From Taxillus chinensis (taxonomy: Eukaryota; Streptophyta; Magnoliopsida; Santalales; Loranthaceae): DNA of 64,000 nucleotides. A program made the translations under genes and the position numbers. Shown piece after piece: positions 23,880 through 34,817 of the stretch. The notes under the pieces were generated by a model. It had not been told where the DNA came from, made no database searches, and saw only the letters and a list, made by a program, of their open reading frames with translations. Numbering within the stretch: position 1 is the first letter of the stretch; every line of letters begins with the position of its first letter. Location of the stretch: positions 13,614,498 through 13,678,497 of the forward strand of contig CM042092.1 in the NCBI GenBank assembly GCA_023512835.1, in the 5' to 3' direction.

Positions 23880-26800
23880 TTAGAACACAGGGCAGCCTTC
23901 AACAGCTACTCCCTTGGCAGTTGGACAAGAGACGAGAGGGCACCCTTCTGGGCTGTTTCCCCACCAATTCAGGGATACCCCTCTTGACCCAAGGGAAAGA
24001 AACAGCAACACCGTCATGAAGGCTGTCCCAGCGTCAAGCCCACCAGAGAGCACATAGTTGTAGCGCTCCCACCACTTCTGCCGGTACCTGAGAAGTACAA
24101 ACCCAGAGAGAAACCCAACTATTATCCAACTGGTGAAGTTGACAGCGGTGGCAGGGGGCATCATTGATGTGGCACCCAGCAGCACTGGCATGTGGATGTG
24201 TCGAATCCAGTTGCTCTTGGGGAAGGCTTTGTGTAAAAGCCAGACAAGGGCGGGTGCAATGGCACCGCCGAGAAAAAACCAGTTGACACCCCCGTATGCA
24301 CCGAGGTCTCCAAAAATCCGTCGGGGACCAACCAGTCCCCATATCACCGAGGCATCATAAAAGACGCGGTCCATTGGGCATGTCCATGGACTGTCATGTG
24401 GCAAGATGGAGGTGTCACAAAGGTTGGGGATTGCTTCCATCAGCTGCCACGCAGTTATTTGGTATATAAACACCGCTAAAAGCGAGCCCACCACCTGAAA
24501 TGCGAGTAATCCAAAGCATGATTCGCTATTATATATGGGATAAACATACCAAAACGATACCGGAGAGGGGGAAATGGAACATGTACCTGTGCCATGAACA
24601 TTGTTCTAGGCGGAATCTTCATGTAGTGACCAAGCTTGAAGTCTGCGAGAAAGGTCAGAGCCTGGCTCATGCTGATGTACCCATAAACTTTGAAGCACAT
24701 GTTGGCAACAGGGCGCTCTGGGTACATATACCCAATTATGTATTCTGTGATGATGTTCAGACCCGGTGTCTGCTCAAAAAAAAGATCAATGAAACCAGGA
24801 ATCTTATGGTGTATTAACTTTATAGTGTAGACGTGCTAGCTAAACTGATCTTCGAAGTTACCTGGTTTGTCGTCGCAGAAATGATACCAATTGGGAGGGT
24901 GAAGAAAACGGCAATGGCGCAAGCCATTAGAACACCCCACCAAGGTAACTGAAGTGTTTCATTGTAATACTCGCAAGCAAATAAAATAGCAGCAATGTTT
25001 AACACTAGGATGACTATAAACCACCACATGGGTACTTGTTTGTACTTTCGCATGAGCCTTGTGTGTATGTCTGTCTTCTTATTTTGGCCGAAGGCTCTCT
25101 TAGTTTGATTCCATATGTCCCTGTGTCATGTATTTCAAGCATTTTATCCCCAGATAATTATCAGTTGCCGTTTTATTGGAGGACGCTTTTTAGTAGATTG
25201 TTATAAATAAGCACACAAATATGAGCACAAATGAAATTACTGCTGACATAGTAGTATATATACCTCCCGTTAAAGAGAATCACATGGACTACAGTAGCAG
25301 AAAGTGTAGCAAAACCGAGCCCATAGGTCATAGCAAAGAAAGTACTGAGATTGATCGGCCCATTTTTCGCATAAGCTGCCTCGTCAAGGTGAAAATGGGA
25401 GTCTATAATGCTCAAGATGTCGTACTGAGAGCCATTTGACATGAACAGGTTGTTGGAAAACAGCGGGAAGGTCTTAGCATTGTACGAGTTGTTCCAGTAA
25501 GTGATGGGCATCATCACATACATCACAAGCACGAAACCAACAGCAACATTGGCAGTAGCAAACCATGGGCTAGCCAAGGGGCTACCGAGATACGACGAAA
25601 TTGTAGACCAGTCCACTCCAAAGCTACCCATGCCAAGGCCTCTCAGCCCGGATCCTAACTGCTGGACAAAAATAGACTTTGGAGCAACCCAACAAACCCA
25701 AGAGAGAGAAGTTAACATGAGGAACAAGTAGCCTGGAAAGACGTAGTAGCAGAAACTGCAGATGAAGACCAGGAGGAAGAACTGCGTCCTAGTTGTGCCA
25801 CCTTTGGGTCTTTTCTCCTTCTCATGTAAAGCCCTGGGAGCAATTATTTTTTCAACTAAATAAAACTTAGACCGTAAAGATATTGCCTAAAAATTCACCA
25901 AATTAGTTAGGTGAAAACTTGTCACAACAATACTATCACTAATTACCTAAATAATGACACCTGAACCAGACTAAAAGGCCACCACATCTCCGCAGGATCA
26001 ACCAGGTGTTTCCGGAAAAGCCCAGCCCAGCCAAATCCCAAGATCTGCGATTGAAGAAGACGAACAACTCTAAGATTCCCCACAATATGCAGCTCATAGC
26101 AGCATCTAAATACAATCTCATCATTTAGATTGAGTGATCAACAACTTTGACTTTTAATAGATAAAACCCCACCCCCGCTATATCGAATAACACCCCTACC
26201 AATATCTATAGTTGCGACTAAGATAATATATGGTGATTGGAAGAAAGAAAACACATAACACCCCCCCCCCCCCCCCCCAGTATATTTGAAGAACCGAGAA
26301 ATGGGTACTGGAAAGTGGAGACTGAGGGGAGTAAATCCGTTTAAAAAATAAATCGAACGCGTGTTAATAAATAATCATGTGACTAAGTAATGATCCCAAA
26401 AATTCCCATATATGATTTGACATCCAAGAAATGGTAAGAAACACTGGGCTTGAAAAATACCCAAAACGCACAAAGAAAAGGCAATAAATAGTGGAAAAGG
26501 GGGCTGGTGTGGGTTGGAGAAAGGAGAGCACCTGAGTGGTGGCCATAACGAGAAAGGCCGGGAAAAAGTTCAAAGGCCTCTTGTACAGGAGTTTAACCGC
26601 CGTCAAAATGTGGGTGGCGTAGACAGTGCCAGCTCCCGAATTGGCAAAAATAGTGATTAAGACATGCTCTTTAATGTTGAAGGGTCCCGGGTTGAGCGTG
26701 AACTCCCACTTGGTCCCCTTGAAGAACACCCGATCGGTGACGGTCCTCGCCATCAAGTGGCCGATCGGAACCACCGCGATCTGGGCGGAGATGGAGGAGA

Positions 26801-27011
26801 TTGTCAGCGGCTGTGTGCGGTACCAGAAGAACTGGTTGGCGAAGGACAACACCACGCACGAAGTGATTCCCAGGACCCACATTCGGAATGTCACCACCGG
26901 CAAGCTCGGGTCGTCCGTCTTGGGCACTGTTATATCCACCTGCTTTATCGGGCATTCGTCGCCGTCCACCATCGTCAACTCCGCCGCCGCATCCCCCGTC
27001 AAACCTGACAT
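23880..27011 (-). CDS. Oligopeptide transporter, copy 3 (OPT family, 734 aa)
   Basis: Third tandem OPT paralog. Exons on the complement: 26532-27011, 25947-26044, 25264-25833, 24862-25120, 24587-24769, 23880-24494. Exon lengths match the other copies and no stop or frameshift interrupts the 734 codons. NPG and KIPPR signatures are present at the same positions. The exon 2 donor reads TTTAG/GTAATT, against TTCAG/GTGATT in the other copies; it is still a canonical GT and keeps phase 2. Private changes include WWPFSLV in exon 2, LRGLGM in exon 3, and LLRYRQ and WWGNSPEG in exon 6. Intron 1 contains about 125 bp of foreign filler DNA ending in an 18-base C run. A TATATA motif lies on the minus strand near 27233-27239, about 220 bp upstream of the ATG; its use is a guess. 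Function as for the other copies. Confidence 0.97.
26154..26278 (+). other. Filler DNA in intron 1 of OPT copy 3
   Basis: In copy 2 the intron runs continuously from AACTTTGACTT into CCCCACAGTATATTTGG. In copy 3 about 125 bp sits at that point. Bases 26155-26263 match 20079-20186 in the same orientation with only a few differences, including the end of the hAT element, its target site and the adjacent LTR-like DNA. The patch ends with an 18-base C run (26261-26278). Confidence 0.8.
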
Positions 27012-29865
27012 TATCCCAGATTCCGAAACCCGGGTTGTGTAGTCTAGAGAATAATAATAATACTGCTTTATCCGACCCTATCGGATAGGTTCGGACAGGG
27101 AGCTAGATTTGGATGGGGGAGTCTGCTAGCTAGTGGGGTACTGAATGTGTGGGTAGTAGATGAGTTGAGGTGAGGGCGACAAAAGCCACAAAGTTTCACT
27201 TCACTTGCCCGACTTTATGTCATGTGTGTGCGGTATATAACACGGAATAGTGTATGTGGACGTTCCTCAGTCATGGACTCATGGCTGAATATTCTACTAC
27301 CGAACGCCGATTTGTCGAGGCTTGCTTGCAACTTGCATTGTTATGCTCTTCTGATGACAACATGACGTAATACCGTTCTTATTAGAAAAAATAATATTTG
27401 CCACAATCGATTTAAATTTAGAATATGCAATTTAGTGTAGCTTGCGTATTCAAAGCAACTTTAATAGTTTAGCTATAGATATCTATAGTTAAAACTAAAT
27501 TGCGTGGAAGATTTCCTCCAATAGTTTAGTTATATTATTAGATAAATTTAATTTTATTTATAATTTTAGTTAAGTATACATAAAACTATTATTGTATTAA
27601 ATCAAGACTCCTCCAAACTTTCTAACGCATCCTTCTATCATTAATGATCGAGCTAGTTACCAAAAGAGTATTGGAAGTATAATTTGAAGAAAATAAATTT
27701 AAGCAAAACAAATGTTATACTGTTGGAGGTGTTCTTAGAGCACTTCCAACAGATTCCATTATTTACAAATAGGTATCCAAAATTCAAATTCATGTTCCAA
27801 CAGACTTTTTTATTGACTTTCTAAATGAAAAAATCACTACAATAATGTTTCATGGAGAGTCACAGTTCATTATTCAGATAATTAATATTGAGTTATGGTT
27901 CGTGGACCAAGGAATTGTAATCTTAAAGGCTAGCTTATTGGTCATTTGATTATTTTTAATTAAAATAAAATCAATAACAGTAAAAATAATATGTTAATAA
28001 AAATGAAAGTAAACTAAACAGTAGTATTGGCGTTGTATGTATACAATGATTCTCTACGTTTGAAAAAGTTTTCATATTTAAAGAGCATCGGTGAAATGGT
28101 CTTACTTACCACCTGCTTGCCAAGTATGAAAAGTCTACGGAATGAAGGAAAAGAGGTAGATTAATGTTTTTCTCTTGGCTGGCAACCATGGAATTGGAAC
28201 AATAAATGTGGAAAGTGCTCTAAAGATGCGTGCAAGCTTTTCTCACCCAAAACGTTGTGAAAATGAGTGAAAAATATACACTACAAGTACATTGTCAAAA
28301 CTGTCCTTTTTAACAATAGAAAATATTTCCAAGTAAGGATAATAGTGGTATTTCAGATATCATTCTTATTTAAATTAAATTATAAAAATTATATTTTCTA
28401 CCTCTTTTCTACCCCAACCAAACAATCATATTTTCTACTTATTTTCTTTCCACCAATTTTCTTTTTACCATTTTTCCACCTCAAATTCTTCCACCTATTT
28501 TCTACATGTTACCAAGCAAAGGGTTAAAGTTACATGTACAAAGTTAAATATAAATTTAATTAATTAAATCTAACTTGCTCTTAAACACTATCAATATCAT
28601 TATATTTGTTAATAATATTTTACATATTTTAGAATTAAAATAAAATTACTCATTTTATATTTAATATAATTATTGTTATATAGTTTTTTAGTAGTAAAAA
28701 GTTAAATTAAAATTAAAATTTTTATATAGTATAATTATTACTTTTTATTATTAAATAAATCAATACGTCCTCATCTCTTTAATTCATATTGTAGTACGTT
28801 ATTGATGGTGAAAACGTTTGTCTGCTCTTTTTTTTTTTTCTTTTTTTTAAAGAGAAACAGACGCGTTTCACTTGTTGCAATTTTAAAAACACGGAGCTTC
28901 TAAATCCTTATCCACCCTTCATTCGTGTTTTTCACTTGCTGTGGATGAGGTAGTCAAACGTGGATGTTGGCGGCCGTAAGTGGACGCCGATAAATGCAAT
29001 AATACTGCATTTAAGCGGCTCGTTGTGGCGTACGCGTGCTCCTGTGATTGGTGGTTGGAGGTGTCGCTAAACGATAGTGTTAGTAATGGCGTTCCATTCT
29101 GCAAACGCAGCAAATTGTATTATAATTATGGGAAGGGATAAATGCATCCACACGAATGTTCAATACACTCACATTTAAAAAATGAATTTAAAAATAATAA
29201 ATTAATATTATAGGAAAAATATAATTAATACACTCACCTTATAGTTCCTTCCCTCTTCAATATCTCCAGTATCGATCATTATTTCTCTCGTTGATCATCG
29301 ATCCATCTGCAGTCAAGAGTCGATTTATGTGCGCAGGGGGTGTGAGGTCATGTTCCGGCCAATTTTGGGCTCTCAAGGTCCTCTGCAAGACGATTGGAGC
29401 TCTGGTATATCCAATTCGATCGTTCCCCCTATATATTCATTCAGCTACTTGGACGGGCTGGACATTTGAGCGAGCTTGCGCTTTCAGTTCCTAAGCGTGT
29501 ATATATATGTCATTACAATATATCTAGCAATATATATATATATATATACTCATTACGATTACAATAGTAATTTAAGAATTAATAGCTAATCAAAAATTTT
29601 AACACCCAACCAAAAACTCTAAATAAGCTAATTAGCAACTAACTAATTGAAAACTCTAATTATTCTAGATGCAGGTTAAATGTAGATGTATCTGGATGGT
29701 GCGTTATTAGGACTTGACAAAAACGTTCACCTAGTGGATGCCCCAGGAAAAACAGCACAAGGACTATAATGCTCTATCTTGAATCCATTTATATTTATCA
29801 AATCAAATTTTACATCATATATTGCAAGAGCAAACAGCTAAGCTACTGTACGGTTGAAAATTTAC
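27012..29865. other. Upstream flank of OPT copy 3, longer than that of copy 2
   Basis: Matches 16362-18190 with extra DNA, notably about 27600-27880, 28090-28500 and 29131-29560. No gene recognised; short frames here are unconvincing. The piece at 29131-29560 separates two halves that are adjacent in the copy 2 flank, so it is an insertion there or a deletion in copy 2. Confidence 0.65.
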
Positions 29866-30499
29866 ATTTAAAAAATACTAATTATTCATTTTCGTATAAT
29901 TTTTTTTTCCTTCTTCTTTTTCACCTCCATCCTCTCTTCACATGCACTAATAATAAAGGGAGAAAAAAATGAAAATAAAATTTTAAAAATATTATTTTAA
30001 TAAAAACCTCATTTGCATTTCCTTTTCTCCCACGCGACTAGTTACAATAATTTGGACTCTTTTTTTTCGTTTCATTTTCAGTCTACTAGAAGAGACTGAG
30101 GTATTAAGCCCCCCCCCACCCCCCTCTTTTGGGTCGGTGACTTGAGTCATTAGTAGTTTTTTTTTTTTTACCTACCTCCAATCCACGTAGATGCAGGTCC
30201 ACGGATCACGGTGCCCGCTCCAATTCAGCAACTCCTGTTTCCTGAAGTCCAATTCGGCAACTCTCTCAGCAACCAGCCCCAACACTAACCCTCCCTTCCT
30301 CAGCCACCACACGCCAGCCCTCTGCACAACCCGCTACCCCAGGCATCCAGGCCCCAATTCAAAAACTCCTGTCTCCCCCTGTCAGGCTGTCCCCCACCCC
30401 AGGAGGCCAGGCCAAGCAGGCCCCAACCCCAACCGGCTAACCCTCCCACCTCATATGCCAACGCTGACACCTCGGTAGTATTGGTGAATGTCGATTTTA
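29866..30499. other. Intergenic DNA with C-rich patch
   Basis: C-rich DNA at 30190-30480 with CCCCAACC- and CACCCCAGG-type motifs opens a Pro/Ser/Thr-rich frame that is probably compositional. No gene recognised. Confidence 0.5.
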
Positions 30500-30750
30500 T
30501 TCCTCACAACTAGACTTTTCATGAAGGCATTAAGGCCTTTCAACGGGACTTAGTTCTCAGTGTCCCATTAAGGCATTAAGGCCTTTCATCCTCACAACTA
30601 GGCTTTTCATGAAAAGAATTCCTTAGAGTATTGATGCTCCCTGTACCTGTTGGTATCCAGTATACCGGTGCTTGCACCTCTGTGGGCACGCAGCCTTAGC
30701 TGTAAGTGCCAGGTAAAGAGAGCTTGCTCTTGACGCCTCTGATTTGCCCC
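30500..30750 (-). repeat. Dispersed repeat, copy A
   Basis: The reverse complement of 30500-30750 matches the start of the repeat at 49.69 kb in the same internal order: GCGTCAAGAG, then ACCTGGCACTT, GTGCCCACAGAGGTGCAAG, and GAAAAGCCTAGTTGTGAGG. Within this copy the AGGCATTAAGGCCTTTCA block occurs twice (about 30524 and 30569). No coding frame recognised. Confidence 0.65.
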
Positions 30751-32398
30751 TTAACCTACTTATGCTCTAATTTAGAAAAACTAAAAAAAAACCTCATACA
30801 CCCCTAGGCGACCAGGCCCCAAATCAGCAACTCCACCTGTCTCCCACCCTCACCCTCAGGTGGATAGGCAATCAGGTACACCATAATGACGCACGGCCCC
30901 CTCTCCAATGAGTGACTCCGTGTAGTTATGTGTATATTACAAGATGAAAGATGAGTGTCTTCATTGTTTAGATTAGTTTTTATTGGGTTGTTGAATTGTT
31001 GCCTTTTAGATTTGTTTAGATGTTAGATTTTTAGATAAAATATGAATGACAATGCATCCGACTTTTATTTTGTTTGAAAAATATATTATAACAAAGAAAG
31101 ATTGCTCAATCACTTATTTTTTTATTATATATTTTTAATGAAATATTTTATATAATCGAGTATTTTGTATTTTTTATGTTATTAATTTTAAAAATTTGAT
31201 TAATTTATTTAAATAGTAATTTAAATTTTCATTAAAAAAATTAGATGATATATTAGTTTCCCTAAATCTGATTCCTCTTCCTGCCCTACTTTATTAGTTC
31301 TAGAAACCAAAACTTCAACTGATCGGACTAGTGGTTCTTGATTTTATACCGATTGTTGTGACACCTCGTCCACGTAAGGCCAATTTCCAAACTTTATCTT
31401 TGACTTTATTATTTGTTTGATTGGTGTACTCGAATTGACCATTACACTCATTTCAAACGGTCGCAATATGTTAATTCTCAGAAACATTACACTTAATTTT
31501 AATATTTATATATATCTTTACCTCTAAATTTTCCTTTTTAAAAATAAAAAAATGTAAGTACTCAGTATTTTATTACATTCTACTATAAATATAATTATTT
31601 TTTTTATTTACAATGCTATCTCATAATAGATTATAGATTATAGATTATAGATAGATGCCGACCTCGTACGGCTTCCTCGACTCGAACCCAAAAACACCCA
31701 GTTTCATTTGTTGCTTCTCTGTGGCTGGTCCGCCATGGGAGATGCTTATGAAACCTTAGGACTCAGGAATTGGGCTCTGTGTCTGGTCCGTCGTAGCCTA
31801 AGGCAAGCGATCCCTCCACTGCTGAACGCAGAAATTGGGATAGAAGATCTAAGCCCAGTTTGGATCTTTATGTTTTTTTTTTTGTTTTATTTCGTATGGG
31901 ATTTAGATCAGTTGATAATGATAATGTTTTCTGACCAAAATTGAGTAATCTAGTTTGAATTCTCTCAATGCCTTTTCTTTTTTTCTTTTTTTTTTTTTAA
32001 AAACAGCTGGTCGGTACTCTTGATTTGCCAGAACTGTATAGCTCGACGGGGAGGCCAGAGAGGGTCTCCTTCAAATTTTCTTTTCTTCTTTAATTTCATC
32101 TCGGTTCCTAAAAGCAATAATATTTTAATATGTAAACAGTAATTCATCATTTCTTAAAAAACCTATAAAAAATTTAATAAATAAAAATTTTATTTAAAGG
32201 ATTACTGGGGTCATGTTTTGTACTTAACTATCCTCTAATCTAAAAAGAGAGGTAGAGTTGATCTAGAGAACTACTAGAGGGAGGAATTAAAATGTTATAT
32301 CTAGCGCAAAAAAGAAAAAATTATACTCCAAGCGCTAAATTAAGTGCTATCTTAGCGCAATTTACAGCACTACATTATATTTGGCATAGTAACTGTTC
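30751..32398. other. Intergenic DNA
   Basis: No gene recognised. The frame at 31708-31944 begins after a gene-like GC-richer stretch (31650-31860) but has no known motif. GATTATAGATTATAGATTATAG at 31629-31650 is a small tandem repeat. Confidence 0.5.
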
Positions 32399-32425
32399 TT
32401 GCGTTATGTGTGTGTGTGTGTGTTT

Positions 32426-32855
32426 CCACCGGAGGCATCAGGACCACAAGCATTTCCACCGGATGTATCAACACCGACAATGTCAGCATTAGACACGCCC
32501 TCAACAGGCACAGTTGGGACAGAAATCAGGGACCCCGTTTTAAAGCATATTTGTGACACCACAGACAACCCGGTGCTCTGCCTCTGCCTGAAGACAATCT
32601 CACTGTTCCTGTCGGCGGGGAAGGCAGACACCATCATGTGCAGCACAGTTGGCCCTCAGCATAGCCAGGAAGTTTACCTTGGGGCTATACGTAACGGCGA
32701 ACACAAGCACGGCATCGAGCCTGGACACGTGCAATGAGAACTACAGCGCCGCGCTGGCTAACCTACAGGCCACGCTGGGCGCGAATAAAGCTAACAACAT
32801 AGGTACAATGAATACTATGCTTAACGATGTGATGAGTAGGAGATATAATATTATT
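32426..32855 (+). pseudogene. Pectin methylesterase/invertase inhibitor (PMEI) domain pseudogene
   Basis: One frame gives VLKHICDTTDNPVLC, the first PMEI Cys pair (CX2TX2PX2C-like), then LKTISLFLSAGKADTI. About base 32640 homology moves to another frame with LALSIARKFTLGL, and later CNENYSAALANLQ and GTMNTMLNDVM, the third-helix region of the domain. A one-base frameshift therefore splits the domain. The final Cys and C-terminal helix are missing, as is a clear signal peptide; upstream there is only a short GT microsatellite (about 32405-32421). Intact relatives are secreted inhibitors of pectin methylesterase or invertase. The Pro/Thr-rich stretch before the first Cys (PPDVSTPTMSALDTP) could be a linker. 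Confidence 0.6.
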
Positions 32856-32899
32856 CAGTCGTTCATTCGCGAATTTATGTTTATAAAATTTATACATAA

Positions 32900-34817
32900 A
32901 TATTTATGAACATACTTATAAAATCATAAAAATTTATAGAAAAATATTTATAAAAAATTATATTATAAATTTATCTAAAAAATACATTTAATTAACTATC
33001 AAGCTATATTATCTTTATTTAATACATTTAAATAATTATTATATGTTCACAAAAATATTACAATAATAATAATAATAAACAAATAAATCAAATATATATT
33101 TATTTAATAATATTATAAAAATATACTTATTAAATTATATTTAATAAAAATATATTTATATTTAATAAAAATAACTTTTATACATATTAATTAATTTATT
33201 AATTTTTCATTCATAAATTTTTTTCACGAACACAAAAGATATTCACAAATATATTAACGAATATAACAAAAATATTTGAAAACTATCTGCAAACAATACT
33301 ATTTCTTAACTAACGAACTTAAACAATCTTTTATCGAACCAAATGCAAACTTGTTTGCTCCAGTGGTAATCATTTGATTCTACAATTTGCATGTCAATGC
33401 GTCATCATCCGACTCTCAGATCAAAGATAAGAATTAATAAAAATATACATATAAGAGCTCCCGTGCAGCACTGTAGCATGCATCACATGAAATTGCTTTA
33501 TTATTATTTATTTGTATTATTTTTACTTCCCACGCTATGTTTTGTCTTGTAAGGCCGGGCCACTGATCTGAAATTCGATTACTGCAACTTGCAAGCGCCA
33601 TTGGGACAGAAAACAAGAAGATGAGATTTTCAAATCCGCCTACCGCACGCTGCTCTAGATGGATCAGCTTTGACAAAATCCAACCCTATAACGTCCTTTC
33701 ACCCCACAATGGTGACCCTGCCGCACTAATGGTGTTACCACCATTCCCACTCACATTCCCCAGTCCCAATAGGGATGCGCAAGAACAATATACTGAATAT
33801 AGCCATTAGCCAACGGTGATAAGACTCCAAAATTAACCCTCAATTTCCACACAAAGTTTAATGGGGAAGGTGACCTGCCCACCGTGGACTTATGAAGGAA
33901 ACTTCTTATTATTAATTATTATGGTTGCATTGTCTTTTTATGGGCTACTAAAATCCAAGTTCGGGTCCAACTAGAAAACAGGGATGCCATCAACACAGGC
34001 CCACAAGAGCGGCACCGCCCTTATTATTGAATATTGAGTACTGACAAAATCTCATATAGCTCACCCACCACAAGCACCATTGACCAAGACAGAGCTTAGT
34101 TCCCCAGCAAACCAGTAATGAGATGACATCCCATTAATATAGCAAATAATATTCTGACTCCAATTTAGGTACGTTGTAAAGCATAAACATTAAACGATGA
34201 ACTAAAAGAAAGCTTCCAAAAACAACTAGAACAGTATGTCAAAATTTTGTAATCGTGGGCGAAAATACAGGGCAAACCATGCAAATCGAGCTTTTAGGAA
34301 ATCTGAACACAGGAAGCCATGAGACCATAGGGACTCAGAGAATTTTTAATTAGAATATGATTAAATAAAACCACATCATTCAATGCCACTCTTGTAATGC
34401 GAAAATAAGTCTCAACCCATACAGGCCTAAAATACCAAAAACAAGCAAGCAAAGAAATGGTCCTCGATATGCGCGACTACTTCGTCTAACTAAACAAAGA
34501 CTCCATAAAATTCTGGCAGAAACGTAAAATACATTTCAAAGACATCCTGAAATTATTGAAAACCCACGCAGTTTACGTCAGCCCGACCCTAAGGGGACAC
34601 TGCCCATACAGAGGGATTCGTAAAGCGCAACGCTGTCATATCTCGCCCATCGTTACCGTAACCACTCTAATACCAATACCAGTGAGTCCTACATAGAATC
34701 GTCGTTCCACAATTTAGTGCGACTCATTTTTCCATATAATGAATGAATGATTCTTCAATAGAGCCTAGCGCGCATGGGAAATAGTATTAATCATCACCTG
34801 CGGCGGAACTGCACAAT
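32900..34817. other. Intergenic DNA and 3' region of the RRM gene
   Basis: AT-rich to about 33350, then mixed composition. No gene recognised; the 3' UTR of the minus-strand RRM gene must lie in the upper few hundred bases. Confidence 0.5.

Noticed and set aside
33434..33809. Overlapping short frames on both strands near 33.6 kb
   Set aside because: No domain, signal peptide or splice support.
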